64,000 nucleotides of DNA from Alentia gelatinosa (taxonomy: Eukaryota; Annelida; Polychaeta; Phyllodocida; Polynoidae), in assembly GCA_950022655.1 (NCBI GenBank), contig OX465584.1, positions 43,072,723 through 43,136,722 of the forward strand, given 5' to 3'. Numbering within the stretch: the stretch's first letter is position 1; every line of letters begins with the position of its first letter. The position numbers and the translations under genes were made by a program. Under the pieces are notes generated by a model. The model did no database searches. It saw only the letters and a list, made by a program, of their open reading frames with translations, and was not told the origin of the DNA. Shown here piece by piece: positions 46,730 through 57,094 of the stretch.

Positions 46730-47047
46730 TACACTATCGGGATCCATATCCCACTGCTGCCACTCTAGCATTGTTGACAAGAACAACAAAGATTCTTTAA
46801 AGATGAAATGTTTTATCAGAAATCCAACTCTGTGGTGTCTCTGCTGCACAAGTTAGAACTAGTTGGGTTCCCATCTCCAAAGTTTTACATTAAGAGAAAA
46901 CATGGGTGCTTCAGAGTGGTGGTTCAAGCCCAGACCAGTGTGACACTAGCTGCTACGGGCAACCAGATAGGTTTACAAAGCAGACCTCCTGTATCGTAGG
47001 GTCTCTACGTCATTTAATTTCTATCGTACTAGGTGGATGCCGGGCCT
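46463..47047. mobile_element. Alternative 585-bp element sharing the left terminal repeat
   Basis: A third terminal repeat at about 47012-47047 has the right-end orientation and also ends before TA. Its reverse complement pairs with the left end over a longer stretch (AGGCC.GGC.TCCACCTA.T then ACGATAGAAATT) than the inner right end does. So the original element may be 585 bp with 46730-47011 as internal sequence, or two related elements may be juxtaposed. Confidence 0.5.
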
Positions 47048-47049
47048 TA

Positions 47050-50000
47050 GTAAAATAACTGATGAGGATTAAAGTCTCTCAAAAAACTGCATCACAATAA
47101 TCAGCAAGCACAAGGTCAATAGTGCCCTCATAAAATACATTACATATTCATCTTCAGGTCACTCCTTCTACATCCGTTATATCTTAATTTGTTACCATCC
47201 AATGTCCCTCTTCATTATGATTATTTTGGCCCTATTCAACATTTAAAACACATTGAATATTTTTCTCCCAAAGCTGCTTATTTCGTGGGATTGTTGTAAT
47301 GGGTTACCTTTAGTCAGGCATGGTTAGGGCCGGACATTGCCCCGACTCACAGCTACCATATAATCATACGTCACAGTCAACGTTCTGGAACGCCCACGCA
47401 TTTCCGTGTCAATTCTGCCCTCCACAATCTCCATGCTTCTTCCATTTGCCCTCCCTTGACGAAAAGCTATGTGACACCACCAAAAGCTACTTTCCACCCA
47501 CCCTATCATACACGAAATTCATATCCTCCTCAATATTTTATTTGAATATCTAAATTTGATATCACCATTATAGAATTGTAAGTATATTAAATGGAATGTT
47601 TTTGCCCTAGGATGCCGTCTCCTTCCCTTTTTCGTGGAATTACAGTAAGAGGAAGGTTTAGTTTTGTTGATCCATAGGAAACCTTTAATTCAGGTTCATC
47701 ATTGTTCACATTTGCAGTTCGCCATCTGTGTGATTACAATGTAACTACGTAGACATTCTAATTCGTTACAAATGCAATCCCATTTGTTAAGTGTTCGAGT
47801 CTATTGGCACAATGCTAAACATTCCGCTACTCTGGCCAACATTAGAGATGCAATATACTTTCTCTGTGTCTTAAAGGAAAGGGATTTCCCAGCAAGGAAG
47901 ATTAGAAAGTAAAGCCAATTCACCCCCTCGTCATCGTTTCATCCATTATCTACACCAGCCTCGCTAATGGCGAATGTCAACCCGAAATTTCCTCTCTTGT
48001 GTTGAGGCTGCTAACACGCCAGTCTCAATACCTTTCACAGGCGACAGAACAGAATGTCGTCTGCAATTGCCGACTTGGCAGAAATCACCTACAATGGTGA
48101 ACGTCAGGAAAGATTTGTAAATTTACCTATCTGGTCGAATCAGCCTCAACCTGTGATTGGCCAGGACATTCACATAAAGCCCACCATACCAGAAGCCTGA
48201 GCAGCCAACTCGTGCGTATTAACTAAACCAAGGGATCGCTGTGGGATTTGCATTGGCGTCTTTCATTATTTCCATTCCACTTGAAAGCTACATTGGAAAT
48301 CCTCTCCCTTTTCTTCTGAACTAACACATTTTAGGGTGGGTTTTTTGAGGAGATGGCGGCCATTGTCTCTCTCACTGCCCGGTAAAAACATTAACTCAGC
48401 ACACACAAATGCCAAGGGACCTCCGCCTGATTCGCTTGACATTTTCCTTCTCAATATGATCGTGTCAAAGCAGCATGCTTGAAAACTGCAGCAAGGAATT
48501 ACGAATCTGTGCGGATGATCTCAGATCTATTCCATTGGAGAAATCAAAGAGCGAGCTTCTTGCTCCAATCTCCCACATCCCCAGCAGCCTCGCTTCCAAA
48601 CCCGCACCATCAGCTGAAACCCATCTGCATAAAGTCTCGATTCGATGAATTATTTTTTCCCAATCTTTTGAAATCAGATTTGTACTCTAAGATTGCAGGA
48701 TGGGGTGATATTTTTCACGGGGTTGGGATTCCTGCTTCCTGTTCCTGTCTATATTCACGTTTATGTCTGGGGAATGTGATTATCTCAAGCAATGAGGAGG
48801 CGATTCCAGGCATCCATCGAGTGGATGCCGCCACTGGCTGACACACAGGTAGCTGAGTCCTTTAAGAAGTAGACCGCCATCTATTATCATTGATCAGACG
48901 TAATCTGGAGGTGCATTAACAAATTAATAGAGCTGTGATAGAAAATTTACCGCCATACTCCTTCTATCGGTAAAGCAATTATTTCTCAATCAGAGAGATC
49001 GACAGGGTCTCCGGCCCTACCCGATACCTCCGGGTAGGACGCGTAGGGACCAGAACCACACAGGTCCAACAATGCCACATTCTACATGTCATATTGTCTT
49101 GTATAACAAGACTTATCAAATTTGCAATGCGCATGCAGCGGGATCGCAGTCCATCGAGTCTGTATGTCTAAGTACATAGTTTAAAATCGAAGTACTTTCC
49201 ACCATAAGCGGAATAAGAAAAACCGCAACAAAAATAATAACAATGGTCCAATCAATTCACACAAAACACTGGCCCACCTTCTCCCCTCCGGGAATTTCAT
49301 GAGAAATGAGACTATCATAATTTATGTCTTCTCTCCTGAGGCATAAGACATTATGTATTTAAGGAAGCCGTGAAAGTTGTAAACACCCTTCCCCCTCCTT
49401 AGGTTAGCACGGTGGGAAATACCCTCCAGACATGAAGACCAGTAGAGGCGTGTAACTACGGGGCGTGGCTTCAATGCTACCTGTGCATACTGCAACGGCC
49501 CAGAGGCGGGGTGATAATTGTTTGCCGGTAACCAGTAGCGCTCCGCCCATATGGGACACTTTTGGCCCCAAACTGAACACAACCTCAAATCGATTTTAGC
49601 ATCCATTGAACAACGGAACGGGAGATATGAAGAACGCGGGGAATTAAAAAAAAGGAGAAATACTTCTGCCCGTTAGCTATGGGACTGATGAAAAATGAAT
49701 GCGTATACAGAGTTCTTGCAGGGCTCATAGCGTGTCTCCATCAATAATTGCCGACATCTCGCAGGCAATCTGCAACGCGGCACAGTCTTTAAGAATTTCG
49801 CTTCCCCGAGACATGATAATGATTTACTCTCTATTGCCCGCTACACTAATCAGCAAAGTTTAATTATAGGGCGTCGTTTTTGACACCTCTCTTGGTGAAC
49901 TGCACGCAGTGTGGAGGTGGTGCCTGGCAGTCAGAATACTAGTTTGAATTGGTGTTCGGCCAGCCAGCCAAGAGGCATGTCGGCGACAGATGCTACAGGG

Positions 50001-50502
50001 CTCTACCTCACATCTATCATGTACCTTGGCTAAAGCATTTTCCCAGTGGGAGGTGCTTACAGCGGCCAACTGGCCATCGCTGAACCTGCCGAATAATTCA
50101 TTCTGCCAAGTCAACGGAGACAGCGGGTCAGGAAACATGAAGATAAACCGCAGTTGATGTTATTGTCAAAGCATGATTTACTGATTGACTATTGTTTATT
50201 CGTCCGTGTATTTTACATGTATCTAGCTGTTTAACCACTAATATTTTGTGCATGGTTCACTTTGAAACCACATGCAGAAAGGATGACAGAAGGTGTTGGA
50301 TTGTGATACATCACTTTGAGGCATAGTTCCATACACTTGAAATCACGACGATATACCTATCTCACATATTCGACCTCACTATTTTCATATGACCATAGTA
50401 AATTTAAAAACCCTGTAGAAGAAATAGTTATTTGACTCCACCACTACAATTAGAATTAAGCAATGGGAGATGCAAATAAAGAATGTGTGCACACGTACTG
50501 TG
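47050..50502. other. No gene recognised; short hairpin at about 49016-49038
   Basis: Segments 47.9-48.9 and 49.7-50.1 kb have more balanced composition than the AT-rich flanks and could be regulatory, but nothing specific supports this. A hairpin CCTACCCG ATACCTC CGGGTAGG lies at 49016-49038. The frames at 48479-48841 (plus) and 49860-50138 (minus) have no domain. Confidence 0.4.
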
Positions 50503-50651
50503 TGAAACCATAGTTATGGTGCCAATACAGGGTAGATTTATGAGTTGTTTCGGAGAAATGTTCTGAATGAGCCGGTACGGCGAGTTCAGAACGAATTTCT
50601 CCGAAACAACGAGTAAATCTACCCCGTATTGGCACCATCACTATGGTTTCA
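50503..50651. repeat. Foldback element with about 66-bp arms
   Basis: The arms at 50503-50567 and 50585-50651 are inverted copies with roughly 90% identity (TGAAACCATAG, ATGGTGCCAATAC, GGGTAGATTTA, GTTGTTTCGGAGAAAT, TTCTGAA), separated by 17 bp. No coding capacity. It is not related in sequence to the foldbacks at 10.7-11.5 kb. Confidence 0.85.
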
Positions 50652-52065
50652 TATTATTATATACCTTAATTTGGTCTTAATTCGCTAAAACTGACCGTAA
50701 TTTGACGTCGAAGTGACTTGGCACAACTCGCAAGGACGATGCATACACTAGCAGACACACTGGAAGTGGACAACCGGAAGTGATCACCGCGCATGCGCAA
50801 ATACATTATAGCGCCGCATAAATTAGCGAGCGATCACCCTGCTACACTCGATCGTCCCGTCGGACAGCTGTACTCGAGCGGTGCAGTGTATCACAGGGCT
50901 TCTGCTATTTGTTGACATCTACAAGTCGCCCGCTCTGCAAGTGCCTGTGTTTTTATCGATCTAAAGTGTATCACGTGAATCATACTCGTTTTCTACCTCG
51001 AAGTTTGATATATTTTCACACTAACTCGCTCCATGGATACTGTACTACACCACAGAACTCGCGAAGTGAAGGGATCTGCCATTTTAAAATCTTCCGTGCA
51101 CAACTGTGTTGTCGGCTTCTTGACCAATCAGATTGCGTTATTTCTTCAAAGCGTGCAGGTAAGGCTAAAAGGATGCAGTCTGTCACCCAAAGCGTGCAGT
51201 CTGTCCCTATCCAAGGTGACCAGTACAATGTTTCACGGCGTACAGTGCATTCTGTGTATAATAACTATACCCCAGTATGTATTTACACTGACTTTGTGCA
51301 TAGGTATATAATAATAATCGAATCGATGACAGTACAGAAGAAAGAAGGATATATGTACACAATTTTTAATAAAGGGAGCTTATTGGAAATTTGATACATT
51401 TACATTCTCTTTGTACTATATTTATTGGTGTATATTCCATCACACTCTCGTTTGAGAGTATTAGTCGATTATCGTGCTGAGGTTCAGTAGTGATCTACAG
51501 TGTCAATTTCTTTTTGTTTGTTCTAGCATAAGAAATTGACTGAACCTTTTTCCAGGAACGTAGCTTATTAGAAATCAGTATTATTGTCATGTACCCATTA
51601 CACAATCTGGCATGGAAAGTAGAAGACCAAAAGTAGAGTAAGCTCAATTCATGCTAGGAATTAAAGGTTAGAGACCTTCTTTGCTTAATGCTGAGGACAA
51701 AGACTAGGCATAAACAAAGAGGATTGCAAGAATTTCCAGGCTAGTAGGTTTGAAAGAAACTTTGTCAAGGATTTCCAGGGCCGTACATCTATTGCGGGAA
51801 TCTTTAAGGTATTCAGTAAATTTCCACCTGGCATGTTGTTTAAAGAATCTCAGCATGGCCAGAAATGATATTTCTTCGAAATATATATTGGGTTCCAGCC
51901 ATATGTTTTTTTCATCTTATACGAAATCGTTCGTTTGTTCCTGTATTTATTGAGATATTGTTTAATTTGTCATGTATGCCTAAGGACACGTTCACCATTC
52001 ACGTACATTGCCTAAAGGTATTCTATTATTTCATATCATCATAAAGCAAATGATTCTCCCTCAAA
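50652..52065. other. No gene recognised
   Basis: Begins with a GC-richer, CpG-containing stretch (50.7-50.9 kb, including CGCGCATGCGC), then AT-rich. The frame 50909-51394 (plus, 161 codons) overlaps other frames on both strands and has no domain or coding signature. Confidence 0.35.
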
Positions 52066-52400
52066 AAAGTGGAGGATGTCGATTTCTTTTTACTACATTT
52101 ATCAAGAAAAAGAGATAGGTACCGTCTCCAGGTATTAATAAACATCCATATTAGAACAGCACTAAAGTGTGACAGAACAAGGAAATTTGACGATGCTGCT
52201 TTGCATATGAAATGCAGAACTAGGCTCCTGTCATTCTGGAGAAGAGTGCATCTACTAATGCAGATGTATTGGTGGCAATCCTTCCCCGAACACACGATCA
52301 ATACTTTAATGCGAACTACTCGATAACACAAGTCACAATCAGGAGACAGACACCTAAGATGGAAACATATTGTCATAGCCAAATACCAACACTCACAATA
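52066..52400 (+). pseudogene. Degenerate LINE reverse-transcriptase tail
   Basis: The plus-strand frame contains LQVLINIHIRTALKCDRTRK followed by RTRLLSFWRRVHLLMQMYWW, resembling the post-RT region of LINE ORF2 (an L-x-L-Q-N-x-x-I-R-T-A-like helix, then an RRxxHLLxxMY-like block). It loses frame after about 52320. No catalytic part is present. The opposite-strand frame 52026-52550 is taken as its shadow. A moderate-confidence call because the match is by eye. Confidence 0.4.
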
Positions 52401-52954
52401 ATTTTTGAAAATCACATATAAGGGAAAATGAATTACATCACTATGCCTATGTTTCATATATATATCATTTCTCTCGATCATGTGATGTCCTGTATTGTAA
52501 TAGTATGGAATGTGTTTGTTCATGTACCCAGTAAATGCTAAAGAACGCATGTAGAAAGAGAATTAGATTTTCCGAACTTGGAATCTGTCAATGACAAGAC
52601 AAGCTCAACAGAAAGGACAGAGTCAGCAGATGACCTGCCTACTTTTTAAACGAACAATATTTGAGTAAAATTTTAATCTGCGTTATTCTCTACACGTCGT
52701 TTTGCGATGTCCTGTTTCTGAACCATTTATGTACAAATTGGATTATGCAAGGAAGAACGCCAACATAGGCGATTGTATGATACCTTATATTTTTCCCTTG
52801 AACAAAAGAAAAAGCACTCAATGCCTTAAGGTATTCTCACCTGGACTTTTGTATGTTTCTACATTCCGAGAATTGTGTGTTCGTTCTGAAAATAAAATAG
52901 CTAAGCTATTATTTCTTTCTTAAAAGGTTTGTTTTGTATCCAGTCAGTGGGTGA
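52401..52954. other. No gene seen
   Basis: AT-rich; a 73-codon frame at 52702-52923 has no recognisable feature. Confidence 0.35.
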
Positions 52955-52997
52955 TTTACTGTGATCTGCTTGGCACCCAGTGAACCAGCTATTTCTA
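52955..52997. repeat. Fragment of the about 355-bp dispersed repeat
   Basis: The words GGCACCCAGTGAACCAGCTA and TTTCTACAACTGCCTTAAG resemble ACCCAGTCAACCTGTTATTTC and GCAACCACCTGAG in the copy at 59983-60345 and the matching part of 14489-14850. Only this short part is present, cut off at the MITE that begins at 53004. Confidence 0.45.
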
Positions 52998-53003
52998 CAA
53001 CTG

Positions 53004-53163
53004 CCTTAAGTAGAATTCACACGGTGGGATTCATGTACCTCACAGGGTTCAAAATCCAATGAGATTATGTTCCTTTTTAGGGGTAAATGTCGCTAGCAGG
53101 ATTTGTCTCAGAAAAACACATTGTGAGTTATATGAATCCCATCGTGTGAATCCCGCTTTACAG
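53004..53163. mobile_element. About 160-bp MITE-like element with terminal inverted repeats
   Basis: The left end CCTTAAGTAGAATTCACACG and the right end (reverse complement CTGTAAAGCGGGATTCACAC) pair over about 30 bp, with GGATTCACACGRTGGGATTCA-type sequence in common. No coding capacity and no clear target-site duplication seen. Confidence 0.6.
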
Positions 53164-53395
53164 GGTCCGGTAGGTCTATCAGGTACTTCAGTTTGAACTG
53201 ATTCGTCACGATTAACCAATCCACTGATCCATTGCGCCTCACCAATGCTATAGATTGAGCATGCAGATCTAGAGTGAAATGATAGTGTGTGCAACACGCT
53301 GAAGATCTATATAGTCTCCCTCTTAAGGAAGCAGCGTATATATGACTATATTGACGACTATTTCCAAAACCATATCTACTCCAGTTAGAACTTAA

Positions 53396-54030
53396 AGGTA
53401 GGGACAGGATACTGCAGACTGTTGGTAACTATAGATATCTTAGAGTAGAAATTGACTCGAATCTATTGTTTAAACAGCATATCAAAGAAAAGTAAGAAAT
53501 GTACACAGTTGATTATTCAAGCTCTCTAAACTGAGAAAAGGAGTAAGTACTAATGTCACACTAAAGATCTATAATACAACTATAAGGCCTATGCTGGAGT
53601 ACATTTGTACTGCTCCTTACTGTATGATGAGGCAACTGTGGCCGACGGTAACTCGTGTCAATTGACCAAAAACCGAGCTCTTCGGATTGTCCAGGGCTAC
53701 ACCAAAAGAGGCTAAACTAATGATTCGTTACAAGAGAAATTTACAGTGGATTACATAGACCTTTGACGTGATATGCGGTTATTATTACTGATGCACAAAA
53801 TGGCACATGCAGCTTAGAACCTAGACACAAGAGTTAGACACACGTGTAGTGATAGACGGGTTAGATTCTTAACTTGCAAAATAAAGAGTAGTCATTACCA
53901 AAAGTCTCCGTGGTACAGAGATGTAAAATTATGGCATAAACTTCCGGCCGATTGTCAGAGTGTTGCATCCAAGAAGTAGTTGAAAAAAGTTGCCAAAAAT
54001 AAACTGCCTGTCAATGACTGGTCCAATTGA
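53396..54030 (+). pseudogene. Degenerate LINE reverse-transcriptase C-terminal region
   Basis: Several blocks in the typical order of a LINE ORF2 C-terminal half can be read in shifting frames: VGNYRYLRVEIDSNLLFKQH (about 53421-53480), IYNTTIRPMLEYICTAPY (about 53570-53623), LTKNRALRIVQGYT (about 53660-53702) and SPWYRDVKLWHKLPADCQSV (about 53906-53965). They correspond to the YLG.x.D..L.w..HI, R..L.YG, Q..alR.i.g and WN.LP motifs. Stops and frame changes lie between them, so the copy is dead. The RT active site would lie upstream and was not found. Confidence 0.75.
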
Positions 54031-54209
54031 GTGTGTATTGGAGACAAATTGCCAATATGTAACAGTTTTCCTAGGTGTATTGTCTTGTGGACTTGTCTAT
54101 GTTTTGATGAAATGATCAGCCCATCACATCACGCCCATCTACCATCAATCACATTATATCAAATCACTTGAGATTGAAGATTAACTCAATAAATCTCCTA
54201 TAAACATTT
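54031..54209. other. 3' flank of LINE relic
   Basis: Possibly the 3' UTR of the LINE relic; contains a CATCACATCACGCCCATC stretch. Nothing else seen. Confidence 0.3.
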
Positions 54210-54350
54210 CCATAAGAAGTCGTCTAGTGTAAACGCTTTCCTAGGTCGACGACTAATTCTGACTATATTGCGTAATCGAGCAACAAACAATGACTATTGG
54301 CTTTACGATCTACAGTGATCACGTTTTTAGTCGTCGGGTGTAAAAACCTG
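54210..54350. repeat. Partial copy of the 56.4-57.1 kb repeat family
   Basis: 54268-54349 aligns with 57012-57093: both have ATTGCGTAATC, ACGATCTACAGT, ATCACGTTTT and AGTCGTC near the end. A similar AAGTCGTCTAGTGTAAACGC end is at 54219-54238. So a related element, perhaps rearranged, lies here. Confidence 0.6.
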
Positions 54351-56431
54351 GTGAGCTGCGATATTTGAGCTACAATGTACAAAAGAATATAAAAGTTTGC
54401 ACTACCATACATTATCTGATTATCAAAAAATGTGGTAATGCATCATCTCGTTATGCAAACACATATTCTGTCTATTTAAATTCAACACCATGAATATAAA
54501 GCACATGAAATCAATGAGCAGATTATACTATTATTACAAACATTATTCAAATTTATTCGTTTGCTCTTACGAGGTGCTTCAATTGGAACCACACTACATA
54601 GCGTGTCCGAAATACCTATGAGCCCTGTTCATGACACACAAGATTTAACTTGGCAACATGTGGAGTCTACATCATCCGGGCCAAAATAGAACGCTCATTA
54701 TTTACCTGCTCGGAATTGATCGGCTCATAATGTACTCATCTAATGTACTTAATACACCACGAAACGCAGATCCTACCATAAACGTCAATGGTTTAACTTT
54801 TTTTTTTACAAAGTAGTTCCAGGTTCGGCATCGGCCGATCTCCCACCTGGTCTCTTCTGGGTACAAATAAGTAGATGCTAATCAGTATAATAAATAGTGG
54901 CAAGGTATTACAAAATAATGGGTATGGCTTACTAAGCTTGCAAAAATACTCTTCCATAGTGAAATGATGAGACGGGATGATGAGATTACCTTCTTCATCT
55001 AGAGCAAATCATGTTTATAGTTAAGGTTCAGATCCTACTGTCCTAGACTTAACATGTAAGTGTGGTATACCCTTAATAATAGTATTACTTAATAGAAAAT
55101 GAAAAGACAACGAAGGCAGAGTTACAACATCCTAGGTAATAACGGGTCTTACATAGATAATGAATTACAGCCCTTCACTTTATTATTGATATTAATGGTA
55201 GATAGATAGGGCCAATTGCAACCACAAGCTGACCAGCTAGCAGTAGCATTCAGTAGTGCAAAGCTATTGCCTGGCATAGTACAACATCAGGCGTTTACGT
55301 AGTTAAAGGTTCACTGATAACTTATTGATGCATACATGTGATAACAAAAGGAAATCCTCTTAGTTGCGATCACAAGCTTACCTTATAGGCATAGAAACTT
55401 ATATGCACATGATACTGCATTCTCGACATTAAACGGCTTAAGTCATTCCCATATGTTTTTTACAGTCCTGTACGGTTTTAAGCAATTTTGTTGGAATGTT
55501 TGGTTAACAATTAGAATATATTATTTTGTTTTGATGATGCGCAATCATCTAAAAGGTCGTTCCATAATGATATTACCCTTACAAAGAAAAGTTGTTATAT
55601 AGCAGGCTTTGTTTTAACTGGAGGTTGTAAGATTCTGATACCTTTGTTGTATCTATTTTGTTGTTTTGTTACATTTATTTTGAAGACATTGTAGCTGATG
55701 AGTAGTATGGTGAGTACTATTGTCATATATGAAACATAACATATATATAGACATATATAGACAATACCCTGAGACTATATCCGTCCGTCTAACGTATCTA
55801 ACTAAGGCCACACGCTTGGCAAGGGTGGGTAAGTAAAGGTACGTCCTCTGTGGAAAGGTAGATCTCAAAACTAATGGTACTCTGGTATGGGAAGCTTGTG
55901 ATTACTCAACGTTCTGGCCCATAGCCAGGAAGATATTGCGGAGTGAAACCACTCTGGCTTCCCTACTGCAAACAAAGATTTTTTATGAACCTTATGGAAT
56001 GATACGCATGTAAATGATGATCGATTCCTGGTAGATTCTGGTAATGCAGGTGCAGGAGGAAGCTACAGGCTATTAATATCAAACAAAGGGTTTGGACTTT
56101 TAGGGGAAACAAACTGGGGCTGGTTATTTCATGCAAAATTCATCTTGTGTAATCACAAAGCAGTTAAAGCTGGACAAATGTCAAGATCGCATGTTTCAAG
56201 GGAGGATGAGGAGAAGATTGGGGTATGGAGACAGTGCGATGGTTAGATGTGCGATTGATCTATTGGGCCACTAACGTCTAAGGGGGCTTGTCCCACCTAG
56301 ATTTATACCCGCCATAGATCAAGACCCTTTAAACCAAGCCAACCTTACATGCCTGTGCAGCAGATGACATCCATGATTTATGGTTTATTGGATAAGTCAT
56401 GCGTAATACCAGTACCTTACTGCAACTAACT
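54351..56431. other. No gene recognised
   Basis: AT-rich. No domain-bearing frame, repeat family or RNA gene noticed. Confidence 0.4.
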
Positions 56432-57094
56432 CGGCGTGTGTTTACACTAGACAATTATAGGCGGCGATTCTTGAATTTAGCACCACCTGATGACTTTCAG
56501 TTGTAAAATGCAAGAAGTCGTATTTTGTAAACGTTGGGACTCCAGATCGTTTAATTATGTCAGTTTGAGGCGAATTTGGAATTCGGGCTGAATTAATTAG
56601 ACAAAGAAGTGAACTACCACGCCACCTCGCGGCATTTCCCCGGATCTTGTACACGACTGGTGTCGCGTAGGGGAACGAAGTAGCAGCTCAGACGCTCTCA
56701 CCAAGATTTAAACCCGCCCACCCACACCTTTCAATATGATTGAACATTCAAAGGGTTTTGATTAATCATGCATCATTAGGCATAATATTTCCCATGTGGA
56801 ATTTTCAACAGTTTTTATAAATGAAATTTTGCAATTCCAGATCGCCTCATAGTTCTTTTATGCAATTTTGCACCACCTGGCGATTATTTCAACCATTTGA
56901 TGGCCGACAACATTTTTCAAGCCAGCTTGAATTAGTTGTCTAGACCACTGGCGATTCTGTAAAACCCCAGTCAAGTACATTTCGTTCGGGGTCGAAGACT
57001 ATTGCCGCCGAGATTGCGTAATCCAGCACCACCTGACGACTACTGGGTAGACGATCTACAGTCATCACGTTTTAGTCGTCTAGTTTAAACGCCG
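56432..57094. mobile_element. About 660-bp repeat element with short terminal inverted repeats
   Basis: The left end CGGCGTGTGTTTACACTAGAC and the right end (reverse complement CGGCGTTTAAACTAGACGAC) match with an indel. Inside, the motif GCACCACCTG(A/G)YGAYT occurs three times in the same orientation, at about 56480, 56869 and 57026. The right third is shared with 54268-54349. No coding capacity. It is likely a non-autonomous DNA transposon of unknown superfamily. Confidence 0.5.

Noticed and set aside
46900..46945. tRNA-like B box GGTTCAAGCCC
   Set aside because: No matching A box or cloverleaf could be drawn around it.
50909..51394. 161-codon plus-strand frame
   Set aside because: Overlapped by equally long frames on both strands, no domain, AT-rich; judged fortuitous.
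52026..52550. 174-codon minus-strand frame
   Set aside because: AT-rich, no domain, and opposite the better-supported LINE relic on the plus strand.
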